DNA of 57,360 nucleotides, taken from the NCBI GenBank assembly GCA_049513455.1, contig JBEKWB010000014.1, positions 1-57,360 of the forward strand, in the 5' to 3' direction. Below are positions 8,321 through 16,198 of this stretch, one piece after another (the first letter of the stretch is position 1; each line of letters starts with the position of its first letter). The position numbers and the translations under genes were made by a program. Below the pieces are notes generated by a model that worked only from the letters and a program-made list of their open reading frames with translations, had not been told where the DNA came from and ran no database searches. Source of the DNA: Bog-473 sp049513455. Lineage in GTDB: Bacteria > Actinomycetota > Acidimicrobiia > Acidimicrobiales > RAAP-2.

Positions 8321-9760
8321 TCACGGCTCGACCGGGGCGAGCAGCTCGAAGCCACGAGCGGCGAGGAGGGCGGCCTCGAGCGCGGCGGCGGTGCGCAGGA
8401 CGACCAGATCGGCGTGCTGGGGCCCGATGAGCTGCAGCCCGACCGGCAGCCCGCCGCTGCTCAGACCGGCGCATACGGTGGCAGCGGGCGAGCGGGTCAT
8501 GTTGAACGGGTACGTGAACTGCACCCAGTTGGGTGTCAGGACGCCATTGACGGTGCTCTCCCCCTGACCGACGAGCGGCGCCACGCCGGCGCAGGTCGGC
8601 GTGACCAAGATGCGCGCCTCGTGGAAGAGCTCGATGAGGGCCAGGTTCATGTAGTGGAAGCGGTCGAAGATCCGCACCAGCTCTTCCGCGGTTGTCGACT
8701 GGGCGGCGTCGATGATGGCCGCCAGCACGGGGTCGACGTCGTCCCACCTCGGATGCCCCATGTGCGGCCGCATCGTGCGCAGCTGGCACACCCCCATGAG
8801 CGTGAGGAAGTCGCCCACCGGGTCGGTGTCGAACACCGTGTCGACCTCGATGACCTCGGCGCCGAGCGATTCGAGCACCCCGACGGCACGCCGGCAGATG
8901 TCCAGCACCTCGGCGTCCGCTTCGGCGTAACCCAGGGTCGGGGCCCAGACCACGCGGACAGGCACATGGGGATCGTCCAGGGCCGCCAACCACGATGCCT
9001 CGGGGCGTGGCAGGGAGCGCAGGTCGGAGGGGTCGGGGCCGACAGCCACGTCGAGAGCGGTCACGACGTCGGCGAGACGGCGGGCCATGGGACCGTTGGT
9101 GGACAGGTCGAGCCAGCCGGGCGGGTTCGGGCCGCCGCCGGGGACCCGCCCGAGGGAGGGCTTCATGCCCGAGAGGCCACAGCAGGCCGACGGGATCCGG
9201 ATCGACCCGCCGCCGTCGGAACCGGTGGCCAGCGGGACCATGCCCGCGGCCAGGGCCGCAGCCGCCCCGCCCGAGGACCCGCCCGCACCGTGGTCGGGGT
9301 TGAACGGATTGGCGGTGGGGCCGAACACGGCATTGGTCGTGTTGGCCGACCAGGCGAATTCGGGCAGGTTGGTCTTGCCGACGACGACGCAGCCGGCGCC
9401 CCGCAGGCGGGCGACGAAGGGGCTGTCGACGGTGGCGACGGGGCTGTCGGCCAGCACCGGTGAGCCGAAGGTGGAGCGGTAGCCCACCGCATCGTGATTG
9501 TCCTTGACCGCCAGCGGGATGCCCGCCAGTGCTCCGGGATCGCCGCCCTTCGCCGTGATCTCGTCCACGGCGGCGGCTTCCGCCAGCGCCCGCTCCCCAT
9601 TGAGGGCGACGAATGCGTTGTACGTCGGATTGAGGGTGGCGATGCGCTCGAGGGCGTGGGCGGTCAGCTCACGGGCGCTGACCTGGCGGGTCCGGACGGC
9701 GTGGGCCAGGTCGGCGAGGGAGGTGGTGCGGAAATCGATGGGGGAGTTGATGGGAGTCAT
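8321..9760 (-). CDS. Amidase (amidase-signature family)
   Basis: The product has 479 residues and hydrolyses an amide bond; the substrate cannot be told from sequence. The Ser-cisSer-Lys triad is complete: Lys86 in IPLAVKDNH, Ser162 in GAGGSSGGAAA and Ser186 in GSDGGGSIRIPSACCGLSG. The GatA-like N-terminus (TSLADLAHAVRTRQVSAREL) is present. However, there are no gatB or gatC neighbours, so a role in tRNA-dependent amidation is unlikely. It is read toward the acyl-CoA dehydrogenase gene; 29 bases downstream of the LLM oxidoreductase gene on the same strand, it may be the last gene of that operon. The ATG follows a GGGGGC run. Confidence 0.9.
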   Translation of the reverse strand: MTPINSPIDFRTTSLADLAHAVRTRQVSARELTAHALERIATLNPTYNAFVALNGERALAEAAAVDEITAKGGDPGALAGIPLAVKDNHDAVGYRSTFGSPVLADSPVATVDSPFVARLRGAGCVVVGKTNLPEFAWSANTTNAVFGPTANPFNPDHGAGGSSGGAAAALAAGMVPLATGSDGGGSIRIPSACCGLSGMKPSLGRVPGGGPNPPGWLDLSTNGPMARRLADVVTALDVAVGPDPSDLRSLPRPEASWLAALDDPHVPVRVVWAPTLGYAEADAEVLDICRRAVGVLESLGAEVIEVDTVFDTDPVGDFLTLMGVCQLRTMRPHMGHPRWDDVDPVLAAIIDAAQSTTAEELVRIFDRFHYMNLALIELFHEARILVTPTCAGVAPLVGQGESTVNGVLTPNWVQFTYPFNMTRSPAATVCAGLSSGGLPVGLQLIGPQHADLVVLRTAAALEAALLAARGFELLAPVEP

Positions 9761-9789
9761 GGGCGGGGGCGGGGGCGGGGGCGGGGCCT

Positions 9790-10785
9790 TCAGCCCGCCG
9801 AAGGCGACAGCCCGGCCAGGGCCTCACCCAAGTCGACGCCGATCGGAATGACGGCCAGGGCGGGGATCGTGATGCCGCTGTCCATGTAGCGCTTGATGTG
9901 GGCCCGGCATTCGGCGAAGGAGCCGTGGACGATGAGGTCGTCGACCACCTGGTCGGGGATGGCGGCCAGGGCGGCCTTGCGATCGCCGGCGGCCCAGGCG
10001 TCCCACATCGGCTGGAGGGTCGGGCCCCGCCCCAGCCACCGGTGGAACTCGGCGTAGGCGTTCACGTTGAGGTAGGACGTGATCATGCGCCGCCCGACGG
10101 TGCGCACCATGTCGGTATCCTCCGAGGGGATCACGAAGATCCGGGCGACGACTTCATGGCCCTCTCCACCGGCGCCCACGACCTCCGCCACCGATTGGCG
10201 GACGTCCTCGGCGCTCAACCAGTTGAGGATCACCCCGTCGGCTTCCTTGCCGGCCAGATGGAGCATGCCGGGGCGCAGGGCGGCCAGGTAGATGTCGGGC
10301 TGCTGCTCGGGGACCCGGGCCAGGCGGAAACCGCTGACCGTGAACCCGTCGTAGGTGGCCGTGACCTTCTCGCCGGTGAGGGCCAGGCGAAGGAAACGCA
10401 ACGTGTCGCGCACCCGCTGGTACTGGTGCTCGAAGGCCAACCCGTTCCAGTTGGCCACGATCACCTCGGATGACGCCCCCAGGCCGAAGGCGAACCGGCC
10501 CGGTGCGGCGTCGGCCAGGGACGCCACGCTCTGGGCCAGCAGCGCAGGACCGCGGGTATAGGCCGGCGTAATGGCCACCCCGAGCTTGAGCGTGGGCTCC
10601 CAGGCCGCGGCCAGGGCCAGGGGTGTGAACCCGTCGGACCCGTCGACCTCGGCCGACCACAGATCGGTGTAGCCGAGGGCGCGCAGGCGGGCGAACCACT
10701 CTTTGTGGGCGTGGAGGGGGACCGTATCGAGGGGGATCGTGATGCCGTAACGGGATCCGTTCGTCCAACCTGCGGTGTCGGTCAC
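9790..10785 (-). CDS. LLM-class (F420-dependent) oxidoreductase
   Basis: The 331-residue protein has the luciferase-like TIM-barrel pattern: ARLRALGYTDLWSAEVDGSD, LKLGVAITPAYTRGPALLAQ and GRFAFGLGASSEVIVANWNG, then ADGVILNWLSAEDV. Such enzymes use reduced F420 or FMN; actinobacterial members of this type are mostly F420-dependent, but the cofactor cannot be proved here. The GTG start overlaps the ppk2 stop in GTGA, so it is translationally coupled to PPK2. Its substrate is unknown. Confidence 0.85.
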   Translation of the reverse strand: MTDTAGWTNGSRYGITIPLDTVPLHAHKEWFARLRALGYTDLWSAEVDGSDGFTPLALAAAWEPTLKLGVAITPAYTRGPALLAQSVASLADAAPGRFAFGLGASSEVIVANWNGLAFEHQYQRVRDTLRFLRLALTGEKVTATYDGFTVSGFRLARVPEQQPDIYLAALRPGMLHLAGKEADGVILNWLSAEDVRQSVAEVVGAGGEGHEVVARIFVIPSEDTDMVRTVGRRMITSYLNVNAYAEFHRWLGRGPTLQPMWDAWAAGDRKAALAAIPDQVVDDLIVHGSFAECRAHIKRYMDSGITIPALAVIPIGVDLGEALAGLSPSAG

Positions 10786-12029
10786 CCGTCGAGCCTCGTT
10801 CGGGGTGTGGTAGCGGGAGGGGCGGGGGCGGGGGCGGGGGATGGTGCTGGCGAAGCCGCGTAATTGCCGTTGGCGCCCGCCGCTGCCGGGGCTGCCGCCG
10901 GGGCTGCCACCGGGGCTGCCACCGGGGCTGCCACCGGGGACGCCGCCGGGGCCGGGACCGCCGCCACCGGGGCTCCCGCCGCCACCGGGGCTGCCGCCGG
11001 GACCGGGGCCGGGGCTGCCGCGGGGGCCGGCGCCGGGGCCGCCGGGACGGTCGCCGCCACCGGGGCTCCCGCCGCCACCGGGCCCGGGGCTGCCGCGGGG
11101 GCCGGCGCCGGGGCCGCCGGGACGGTCGCCGCCACCGGGGCTCCCGCCGCCACCGGGCCCGGGGCCTCAGCCGGAGCCTCGACCTCCGGGTCGGGCTGGA
11201 ACTCGGCGTCGTCGAAGGCCAGCGCGGCCTGGGTCCTCTCCTCCTCCTCGTCGTCGGCCGAGGGCACCTCGATACCCCAGCGCGCCATGCCCTCCTCCAT
11301 GCGCCGGATCACCGTCTCGATCACCTCGACCCGTCCGTTGCGCTTGTTCTCCGCAGAGATCACATCCCACGGCGCCAGCCGGCCGCTGGTGAGACGCAGC
11401 ATGTCGGAGACCGCCTCGTCGTACTGCGGGCGTTTCTCGCGGTTGCGCCAGTCCTCGGCCGTCAACTTCCACGACTTGAGCGGGTCGTCGCGCCGGCGCT
11501 CAAAACGCCGCAGCTGCTCCTCGTGCGACATGTGCAGCCAGAGCTTGATCACCACCATGCCCTCTTCGGCCAGCGAGTGCTCGAGGTCGTTGATCTCGTC
11601 GTAGGCCCGCCGCCACTGCGCCTCGGTGGCCAGGTTCTCGACGCGCTCGACCAGTACACGGCCGTACCAGCTGCGGTCGAAGATGGTCATGCCGCCCCAT
11701 CCGGGGAGGGGCGGCCAGAAACGCCAGAGGAAGTGGTGCCGGAGCTCGTCGGGAGTGGGGGCGGCGAAGGGCGCGACGTGGACGTGGCGCGGATCGAGCG
11801 GCTCGACCAGGCGCTTGATGGCCCCACCCTTCCCGGCGGCGTCCCACCCTTCGAAGATGATGCACACGGGAGGGCCCAACTTCCCCCCGCTGAGCTGCCC
11901 GCCGTTGATCAGGCGCAGATGCAGCACCCGAAGTTGCGCCTTGCGGAGGCGCTTGGCCTCCTCGTCCCTCGACATGCGCGCCGAGAGGTCGGCTTCCTCC
12001 AACCGCGCGTGTCCGGGGTGGGTGCTCAC
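10782..12029 (-). CDS. ppk2: Polyphosphate kinase 2 family protein with long Ala/Pro tail
   Basis: The kinase core covers residues 1-280 of 415. Walker A is FEGWDAAGKGG (about 60-69), the lid/Walker B region is MTIFDRSWYGRVLVERVEN (about 114-132), and LWLHMSHEEQLRRFERRRDD and WDVISAENKR follow. The family transfers phosphate between polyphosphate and nucleotides. The last 130 residues are Ala/Pro/Val low complexity, built partly from a perfect 75-bp duplication; this tail is absent from usual PPK2 enzymes and may be a disordered linker or surface tether. It starts at a GTG that overlaps the methylase stop (GTGA). Confidence 0.9.
   Translation of the reverse strand: MSTHPGHARLEEADLSARMSRDEEAKRLRKAQLRVLHLRLINGGQLSGGKLGPPVCIIFEGWDAAGKGGAIKRLVEPLDPRHVHVAPFAAPTPDELRHHFLWRFWPPLPGWGGMTIFDRSWYGRVLVERVENLATEAQWRRAYDEINDLEHSLAEEGMVVIKLWLHMSHEEQLRRFERRRDDPLKSWKLTAEDWRNREKRPQYDEAVSDMLRLTSGRLAPWDVISAENKRNGRVEVIETVIRRMEEGMARWGIEVPSADDEEEERTQAALAFDDAEFQPDPEVEAPAEAPGPVAAGAPVAATVPAAPAPAPAAAPGPVAAGAPVAATVPAAPAPAPAAAPAPVPAAAPVAAGAPVAAVPAPAASPVAAPVAAPVAAPAAAPAAAGANGNYAASPAPSPAPAPAPPATTPRTRLDG
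11011..11160. repeat. Perfect 75-bp direct repeat (two copies) in ppk2
   Basis: The sequence 11011-11085 is repeated exactly at 11086-11160. Each copy encodes 25 residues rich in Ala, Pro and Val. The flanks (10890-11010) hold shorter degenerate copies of the same GCTGCC/ACCGGG units. Confidence 0.9.
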
Positions 12030-13228
12030 GTGGCCTTCACGCCGCCTATTGAAGCCGATCGGGATTCAGCACGCAGGGTTGGGGCCGCCTGCCTTGCCCC
12101 CCTGCCATCACCGCCCACGCCGCCCACGCCGTCCACGCCGCCCACGCCGCCCACGCCGCGGCCCGTTCCCGTCTCCGCCCGCAACCGCCCCACGGCATCG
12201 ACGACGCGGCGTACCAGTGCACCCTCGCCCGCGATCACCAGCAGCTCATGGTTGGAAAGATGCGACACACGGCCCACCTTGACACCCGATGGATCAAAGA
12301 TCCCGATGCGGGCCCCCACGTAGCGAGCGGAGTCGAACGTCAATGTGGCCACTTCGCGGCCTTGGCCGCACAGTGCCTCGAGCTCGTCGACCGCCAGCCA
12401 GGACTCGTCGTTGTACGACAGCACGAGCAGCTCGCAGTCGACGCTGCCCACCACCTGGCGCAGTGCGTCGGGCATCGTCCGCTTCGAGTTGAAGGCGCTG
12501 CGGGTGGCCGGGTCGCGCGCGTCCACCCTCTTGCGGGCCACGCCGTAGTGTTCGGGCGCATCCCACGCCACGAGCGTCTCCCAGACGTGGTAGTTGGTGA
12601 AATACCGGTGTTGGTTGTACGGCGGGTCGAGATAGGCCAGGTCGAACCGGCCCAGCTTCGGCGTCACTTCGAGGGCGTCGCCCAGCAGGGCGTGTCCCGC
12701 ACCGGGCAGGAGCTCGGGCACCCGCAACGTCAACGGGTTGGCCGATCGCGGCGCCCACTGCTTCACATAGGCCATCTGCACGCCGGTGGTCGAGTCCACC
12801 CGGTCCGCCGCCTCGATGAGGCTTGTGAGCAGGATGGGGTACAGCGGCGACCCCGCATAGTCGTGGTCGATGGCATCCCGGGCGGCATCTATCCGCGCCG
12901 CGTTGAACGGTTGGAAGAATCGAGCTTCCTTGGAGAAGGTGGCATGGACATAGCCCGGGCGCCCGGGCAGCCCGTTCAAGTGGTCGATGGCCGCCGTCAG
13001 CGCCGGCATGTCCACTGCGGCGGCGTCGGCCTCGACGTAGCACTGGGCGAAGACGTGGGCGTAGCGGGCCGTGTCGACCGCGGTGACCTCCACGCCTTGC
13101 GCCTTGAAGGCCTGGGCGACGCGGGTGGTGCCGGTGAACAGATCGAGGGCGGTGCGTGCTCCGGATGCCGCGCAGATTCCGGAGAGGACGGGTACCAGCC
13201 GCCGTTTCGATCCGAGGTACTTGATCAC
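12026..13228 (-). CDS. DNA adenine methylase (D12 class), orphan
   Basis: The 400-residue protein begins KYLGSKRRLVPVLSGI, typical of D12 N6-adenine methylases. It carries the SAM-binding motif LDLFTGTTRVAQAF (about 29-41) and the catalytic LAYLDPPYNQHRYFTNYH (DPPY at about 201-204). No restriction endonuclease or specificity gene is nearby, so it is an orphan methylase by context; its recognition site is unknown. The C-terminal 50 residues contain a Gly/Val array from 9-bp repeats. It starts at a GTG at 13228 and is the first gene of the coupled methylase-ppk2-LLM operon. A methyltransferase gene diverges from it. Confidence 0.87.
   Translation of the reverse strand: MIKYLGSKRRLVPVLSGICAASGARTALDLFTGTTRVAQAFKAQGVEVTAVDTARYAHVFAQCYVEADAAAVDMPALTAAIDHLNGLPGRPGYVHATFSKEARFFQPFNAARIDAARDAIDHDYAGSPLYPILLTSLIEAADRVDSTTGVQMAYVKQWAPRSANPLTLRVPELLPGAGHALLGDALEVTPKLGRFDLAYLDPPYNQHRYFTNYHVWETLVAWDAPEHYGVARKRVDARDPATRSAFNSKRTMPDALRQVVGSVDCELLVLSYNDESWLAVDELEALCGQGREVATLTFDSARYVGARIGIFDPSGVKVGRVSHLSNHELLVIAGEGALVRRVVDAVGRLRAETGTGRGVGGVGGVDGVGGVGGDGRGARQAAPTLRAESRSASIGGVKAT
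12112..12156. repeat. 9-bp tandem repeat (CGCCCACGC x5)
   Basis: Five units, one with a single change, lie in the 3' end of the adenine methylase gene. They encode Gly-Val-Gly on the coding strand. Confidence 0.8.
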
Positions 13229-13250
13229 GGCCCCACCCTACGATGACGGG

Positions 13251-14003
13251 ATGTCCAATCCGGGGAATGGCGGTGCAATAGGCGAGGCGGCAGTGGGCGA
13301 GGCGGCAGTGGGCGAGGGTCCGGGCGACGAGGCGGCGGTGGGCGAGGCGGGACGGTGGGTGCGCTGGCACCAGGCCTACGAGGATCCGGACTCCCGGCTC
13401 TCGGCCCGCCTACGGCTGGTGCAGTCCGGGGTGCGTGCCGTGCTCGACCACCACCCCCCGGGGCCGATCCGCCTGGTGAGCATCTGCGCCGGGCAGGGGC
13501 GTGACGTGATCGATGTGGTGGCGGGTCATCCGCGCCGGGCCGATGTCCGGGCCCGGCTGGTCGAGCGCGATCCCGCGCTGGTGGCCTTCGCCCGGGCGCG
13601 GGCGGCCGCGGCGGGCGTGGGCGACCTGATCGAGGTCCTCGAGGGCGACGCCTCGCTGGCCGCGTCGTACGCCGGCGCCCTCCCGGCCGACCTGGTCCTG
13701 ATCTGCGGCGTCTTCGGCAACATCAGCGACGAGGACATCCGCGCCACCGTGCTGACGATGCCGTCGTTCTGCGCACCGGGCGGCACGGTCGTCTGGACGC
13801 GGCACCGACGCCCACCCGATCTCACGCCGTCCATCCGGGAGTGGTTCGTGCAGGCCGGGTTCGCCGAGCAGTCCTTCGTCGCCCCCGAGCCCACTGTGCT
13901 CAGTGTCGGCCGCCATCGTCTCGTCGGTGCCTCGGCTGCCGGTTCACTCGACCCGGGTCTTCGCCTGTTCGACTTCGTCGGGAACGGCGAGCTTCCCGCC
14001 TGA
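13251..14003 (+). CDS. SAM-dependent methyltransferase-like protein
   Basis: After a 30-residue Gly-Glu-Ala-Ala-Val repeat arm (15-bp DNA units from 13281 to about 13345), the protein shows a class-I methyltransferase pattern. Motif I is LVSICAGQGRDVIDVV, the acidic end of strand 2 is RARLVERDPALVAFAR, and motif IV is LVLICGVFGNIS. TVVWTRHRRPPDLTPSIREW then follows. The substrate is unknown. The ATG at 13251 lies 22 bases from the divergent methylase start. A longer in-frame start at 13071 would overlap that gene and is rejected. Confidence 0.78.
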   Translation: MSNPGNGGAIGEAAVGEAAVGEGPGDEAAVGEAGRWVRWHQAYEDPDSRLSARLRLVQSGVRAVLDHHPPGPIRLVSICAGQGRDVIDVVAGHPRRADVRARLVERDPALVAFARARAAAAGVGDLIEVLEGDASLAASYAGALPADLVLICGVFGNISDEDIRATVLTMPSFCAPGGTVVWTRHRRPPDLTPSIREWFVQAGFAEQSFVAPEPTVLSVGRHRLVGASAAGSLDPGLRLFDFVGNGELPA

Positions 14004-14154
14004 GCGGCGACGCGCCGCGCCGCGGGCCGCCCGGAGCTGGGCGGGCCCGCCGTCGGTCGGGCCGCTCCGCTCCGCCCCATCCACGGTCCGGCCTGCGGAC
14101 CCGCCCACCACTACGCTCGTGTCGGCAGGCAACATCTGATCCCAGGAGGACGCC

Positions 14155-14907
14155 ATGGAAGAGACGATTCACGGAACGGTCATGCCGGTGCTGGAGCTCT
14201 CACTGCAGCCGGGCGAATCAGTCGTTTCCGAGGTCGGGGAGTTCAGCTGGATGACCGATGCCATCCAGTTCACCACCGGGGCCGGTGGCGGATTGGGCGG
14301 CAAGGGCATCATGGGCGCGGTCAAGCGGGCCGTCGGGGGGAGCTCGATCCTCCTCTCCACCTACACCGCCGAGGGCGGCGTCGGCTCCGTCTCCTTTGCC
14401 TCCAAGCTGCCCGGCCACATCGTGCCGATCGACGTGGCCCCGGGAAACGAGTTCTTGGTCCATCGGCATGGCTTCATGGCCGCGACGCCGGGGATCGAGC
14501 TGGGGCTCGGGTTCCAACAGTCGTTCCGGGGCGGCATCTTCGGCGGGATGGGCTTCATACTCCAGAAGATCGGAGGAACCGGCCGGGCGTGGGTGGATCT
14601 GTCCGGCGAGGTGCTGGCCTTCGATCTCCAACCCGGGCAGAGCATGCGGGTGCACCCGGGCCACGTCGGTCTGTTTCAGGCGTCGGTGCAGTTCAGCGTG
14701 CAGAGAGTTCCCGGGCTCGTGAACCGCTACATGGGCGACGACGGCCACCACTTCGCCGTCATGGTCGGCCCGGGGCGGATTTGGCTGCAGTCGATGCCCA
14801 TCGCCATCCTGGCCGGTGCGATCGAGCCCTTCCTGCCGGACCGGGGCAAGGGCGACGACGTGGCCGCGGGCGCCGCGGGCGGCCTGCTGGGCAACCTCCT
14901 GCGCTGA
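14155..14907 (+). CDS. AIM24 / TIGR00266 family protein
   Basis: The 250-residue protein belongs to the AIM24 family of beta-rich proteins with unknown biochemical role. Signature regions are LSLQPGESVVSEVGEFSWM, GGLGGKGIMGAVKRAVGGSS, GHIVPIDVAPGNEFLVHRHG, QKIGGTGRAWVDLSGEV, LQPGQSMRVHPGHVGLF and GPGRIWLQSMPIAILA. CAGGAGGA lies 4 bases before the ATG. No signal peptide is seen. It appears monocistronic, preceded by a 151-bp GC-rich spacer in which I see nothing else. Confidence 0.88.
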   Translation: MEETIHGTVMPVLELSLQPGESVVSEVGEFSWMTDAIQFTTGAGGGLGGKGIMGAVKRAVGGSSILLSTYTAEGGVGSVSFASKLPGHIVPIDVAPGNEFLVHRHGFMAATPGIELGLGFQQSFRGGIFGGMGFILQKIGGTGRAWVDLSGEVLAFDLQPGQSMRVHPGHVGLFQASVQFSVQRVPGLVNRYMGDDGHHFAVMVGPGRIWLQSMPIAILAGAIEPFLPDRGKGDDVAAGAAGGLLGNLLR

Positions 14908-15027
14908 GTCGGACGGCTCCAGAGGTGCACTGGGTGAACTGAGCGAACTGAGCGCTTTCACCGGCGCGCGCAATCCTCCCGAATCCCCCGGCCGTAGTAC
15001 CGGCGACCGAGGGAAGGACGTGAGGAC

Positions 15028-15867
15028 ATGGCAACACGGAGTGATTCGACGTGCCGGGGGCTTGCCGCCCTGCTGGCCAAGGGGACCGTCGCCACCATTG
15101 CGCTCGGTGCCGGTGCGGTAGGCGTGAGCACCCTGGTGTTCCCCGCGCCGGCCTCGGCCAAGGGTGCGTCGTCGGGAGCGGCACTCGTCGTCAAGACGGA
15201 GCATGTGGCCAAGCTGGGAACGGCCCTGACCACCGGAGCCGGCCTGACGCTCTACAGCTACACCGTCGATCCGGCGGGCAAGGCGACGTGCACCGGAGCG
15301 TGCGCCAAGGCGTGGCCCCCTCTGTTGTTGCCGAAGGGTGTCACCCACATAAAGGCTCCGCGCGGGGTCAAGGGGCTGACCGCGATCCGGGTGCAGGGCG
15401 GGCGTCTGCAGGTGTTCTTCCATGATCACGCGCTGTACCACTTCGTCAGCGACACGAAGAAGGGCGAGGCGACCGGGCAGGGAGTCGAGAACGCGTGGTT
15501 CGCCGTGCTCTCCGACGGAAAGTCGTCCGCGGTCAAGTCGGCACTGAGCGCAACCTCCACCGGTGGCGCGGCCACGAGTGCGAGTTCGGGCACGAGTTCC
15601 GGCACGAGTTCGGGCACGAGTTCGGGCACGAGTCCAAGTACGACGTCGCCGACCGCAACCAAGGCGGCGGGCAGCAGCAGCTCCACTTCATCCCCGACGA
15701 CCATGCCGCCCGTCACCAAGTCGCCGCCCGCCACGTCGCCCCCGTCGACCATCGCCCCGCCGACGACCGCCCCGCCGACGACCGCCCCGCCGACGACAAC
15801 GCCTCCGACAAGCCCTCCGACCACGACCACGACGACGGCTCCTCCGACGGGCGGGGTCGGCTTCTAA
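15028..15867 (+). CDS. Secreted COG4315-type protein with Ser/Thr/Pro tail
   Basis: There is a signal peptide of about 45 residues (basic start, LAKGTVATIALGAGAVGVS, then PAPASA-K). The next 130 residues form the secreted-repeat domain PF03640/COG4315: AGLTLYSYTVDPAGKATCTG, CAKAWPPLLL and FFHDHALYHFVSDTKKGEA. The family's function is unknown. The last 100 residues are a Ser/Thr/Gly then Pro/Thr linker, from a 12-bp unit (15582-15629) and 15-bp CCGACGACCGCCCCG units (about 15768-15800). Such a tail often spans or anchors in the cell wall, but no sorting signal follows. Confidence 0.8.
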   Translation: MATRSDSTCRGLAALLAKGTVATIALGAGAVGVSTLVFPAPASAKGASSGAALVVKTEHVAKLGTALTTGAGLTLYSYTVDPAGKATCTGACAKAWPPLLLPKGVTHIKAPRGVKGLTAIRVQGGRLQVFFHDHALYHFVSDTKKGEATGQGVENAWFAVLSDGKSSAVKSALSATSTGGAATSASSGTSSGTSSGTSSGTSPSTTSPTATKAAGSSSSTSSPTTMPPVTKSPPATSPPSTIAPPTTAPPTTAPPTTTPPTSPPTTTTTTAPPTGGVGF

Positions 15868-16198
15868 CTCCGCAATCAAATCTCCGAGTTCAGAGGGAAA
15901 CGCTGAGGTGTTTCCCCAGGTCAGGGACCCACGACACAACGCGTCGCTCGTCGTGAGTCCGTATCCGCCCCGTCCGGCCCGCCCCGTCCGGCCCGCCCCG
16001 TCCGGCCGTCCCGTCCGGCCTGTCCCGTCCGGCCGTCCCGTGCTCGGGCGACCGATCGGCGTGCCGATGATCGTGGGGAAGTGACGGCGCCTGTGCACCC
16101 CCCGGGAGGAGGTTGCTTCGAAAGGGTCACCCACAGAATGGCCCGCTGGCCGTACGGGGCATTGGTACGGTCGTCCGGTGTATCCGATAGAGGCGGCG
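15868..16198. other. 331-bp intergenic region with GTCCGGCC-type tandem repeat
   Basis: No gene is supported here. Between about 15970 and 16042 there are five imperfect 13-14-bp units beginning GTCCGGCC. The segment just before the next gene contains a possible GTG start at 16178, in frame with the FAD oxidase but not needed for it. Confidence 0.6.

Noticed and set aside
10890..11160. CRISPR-like repeat array
   Set aside because: Repeats are directly abutting, GC-only, in frame within ppk2 and have no unique spacers.
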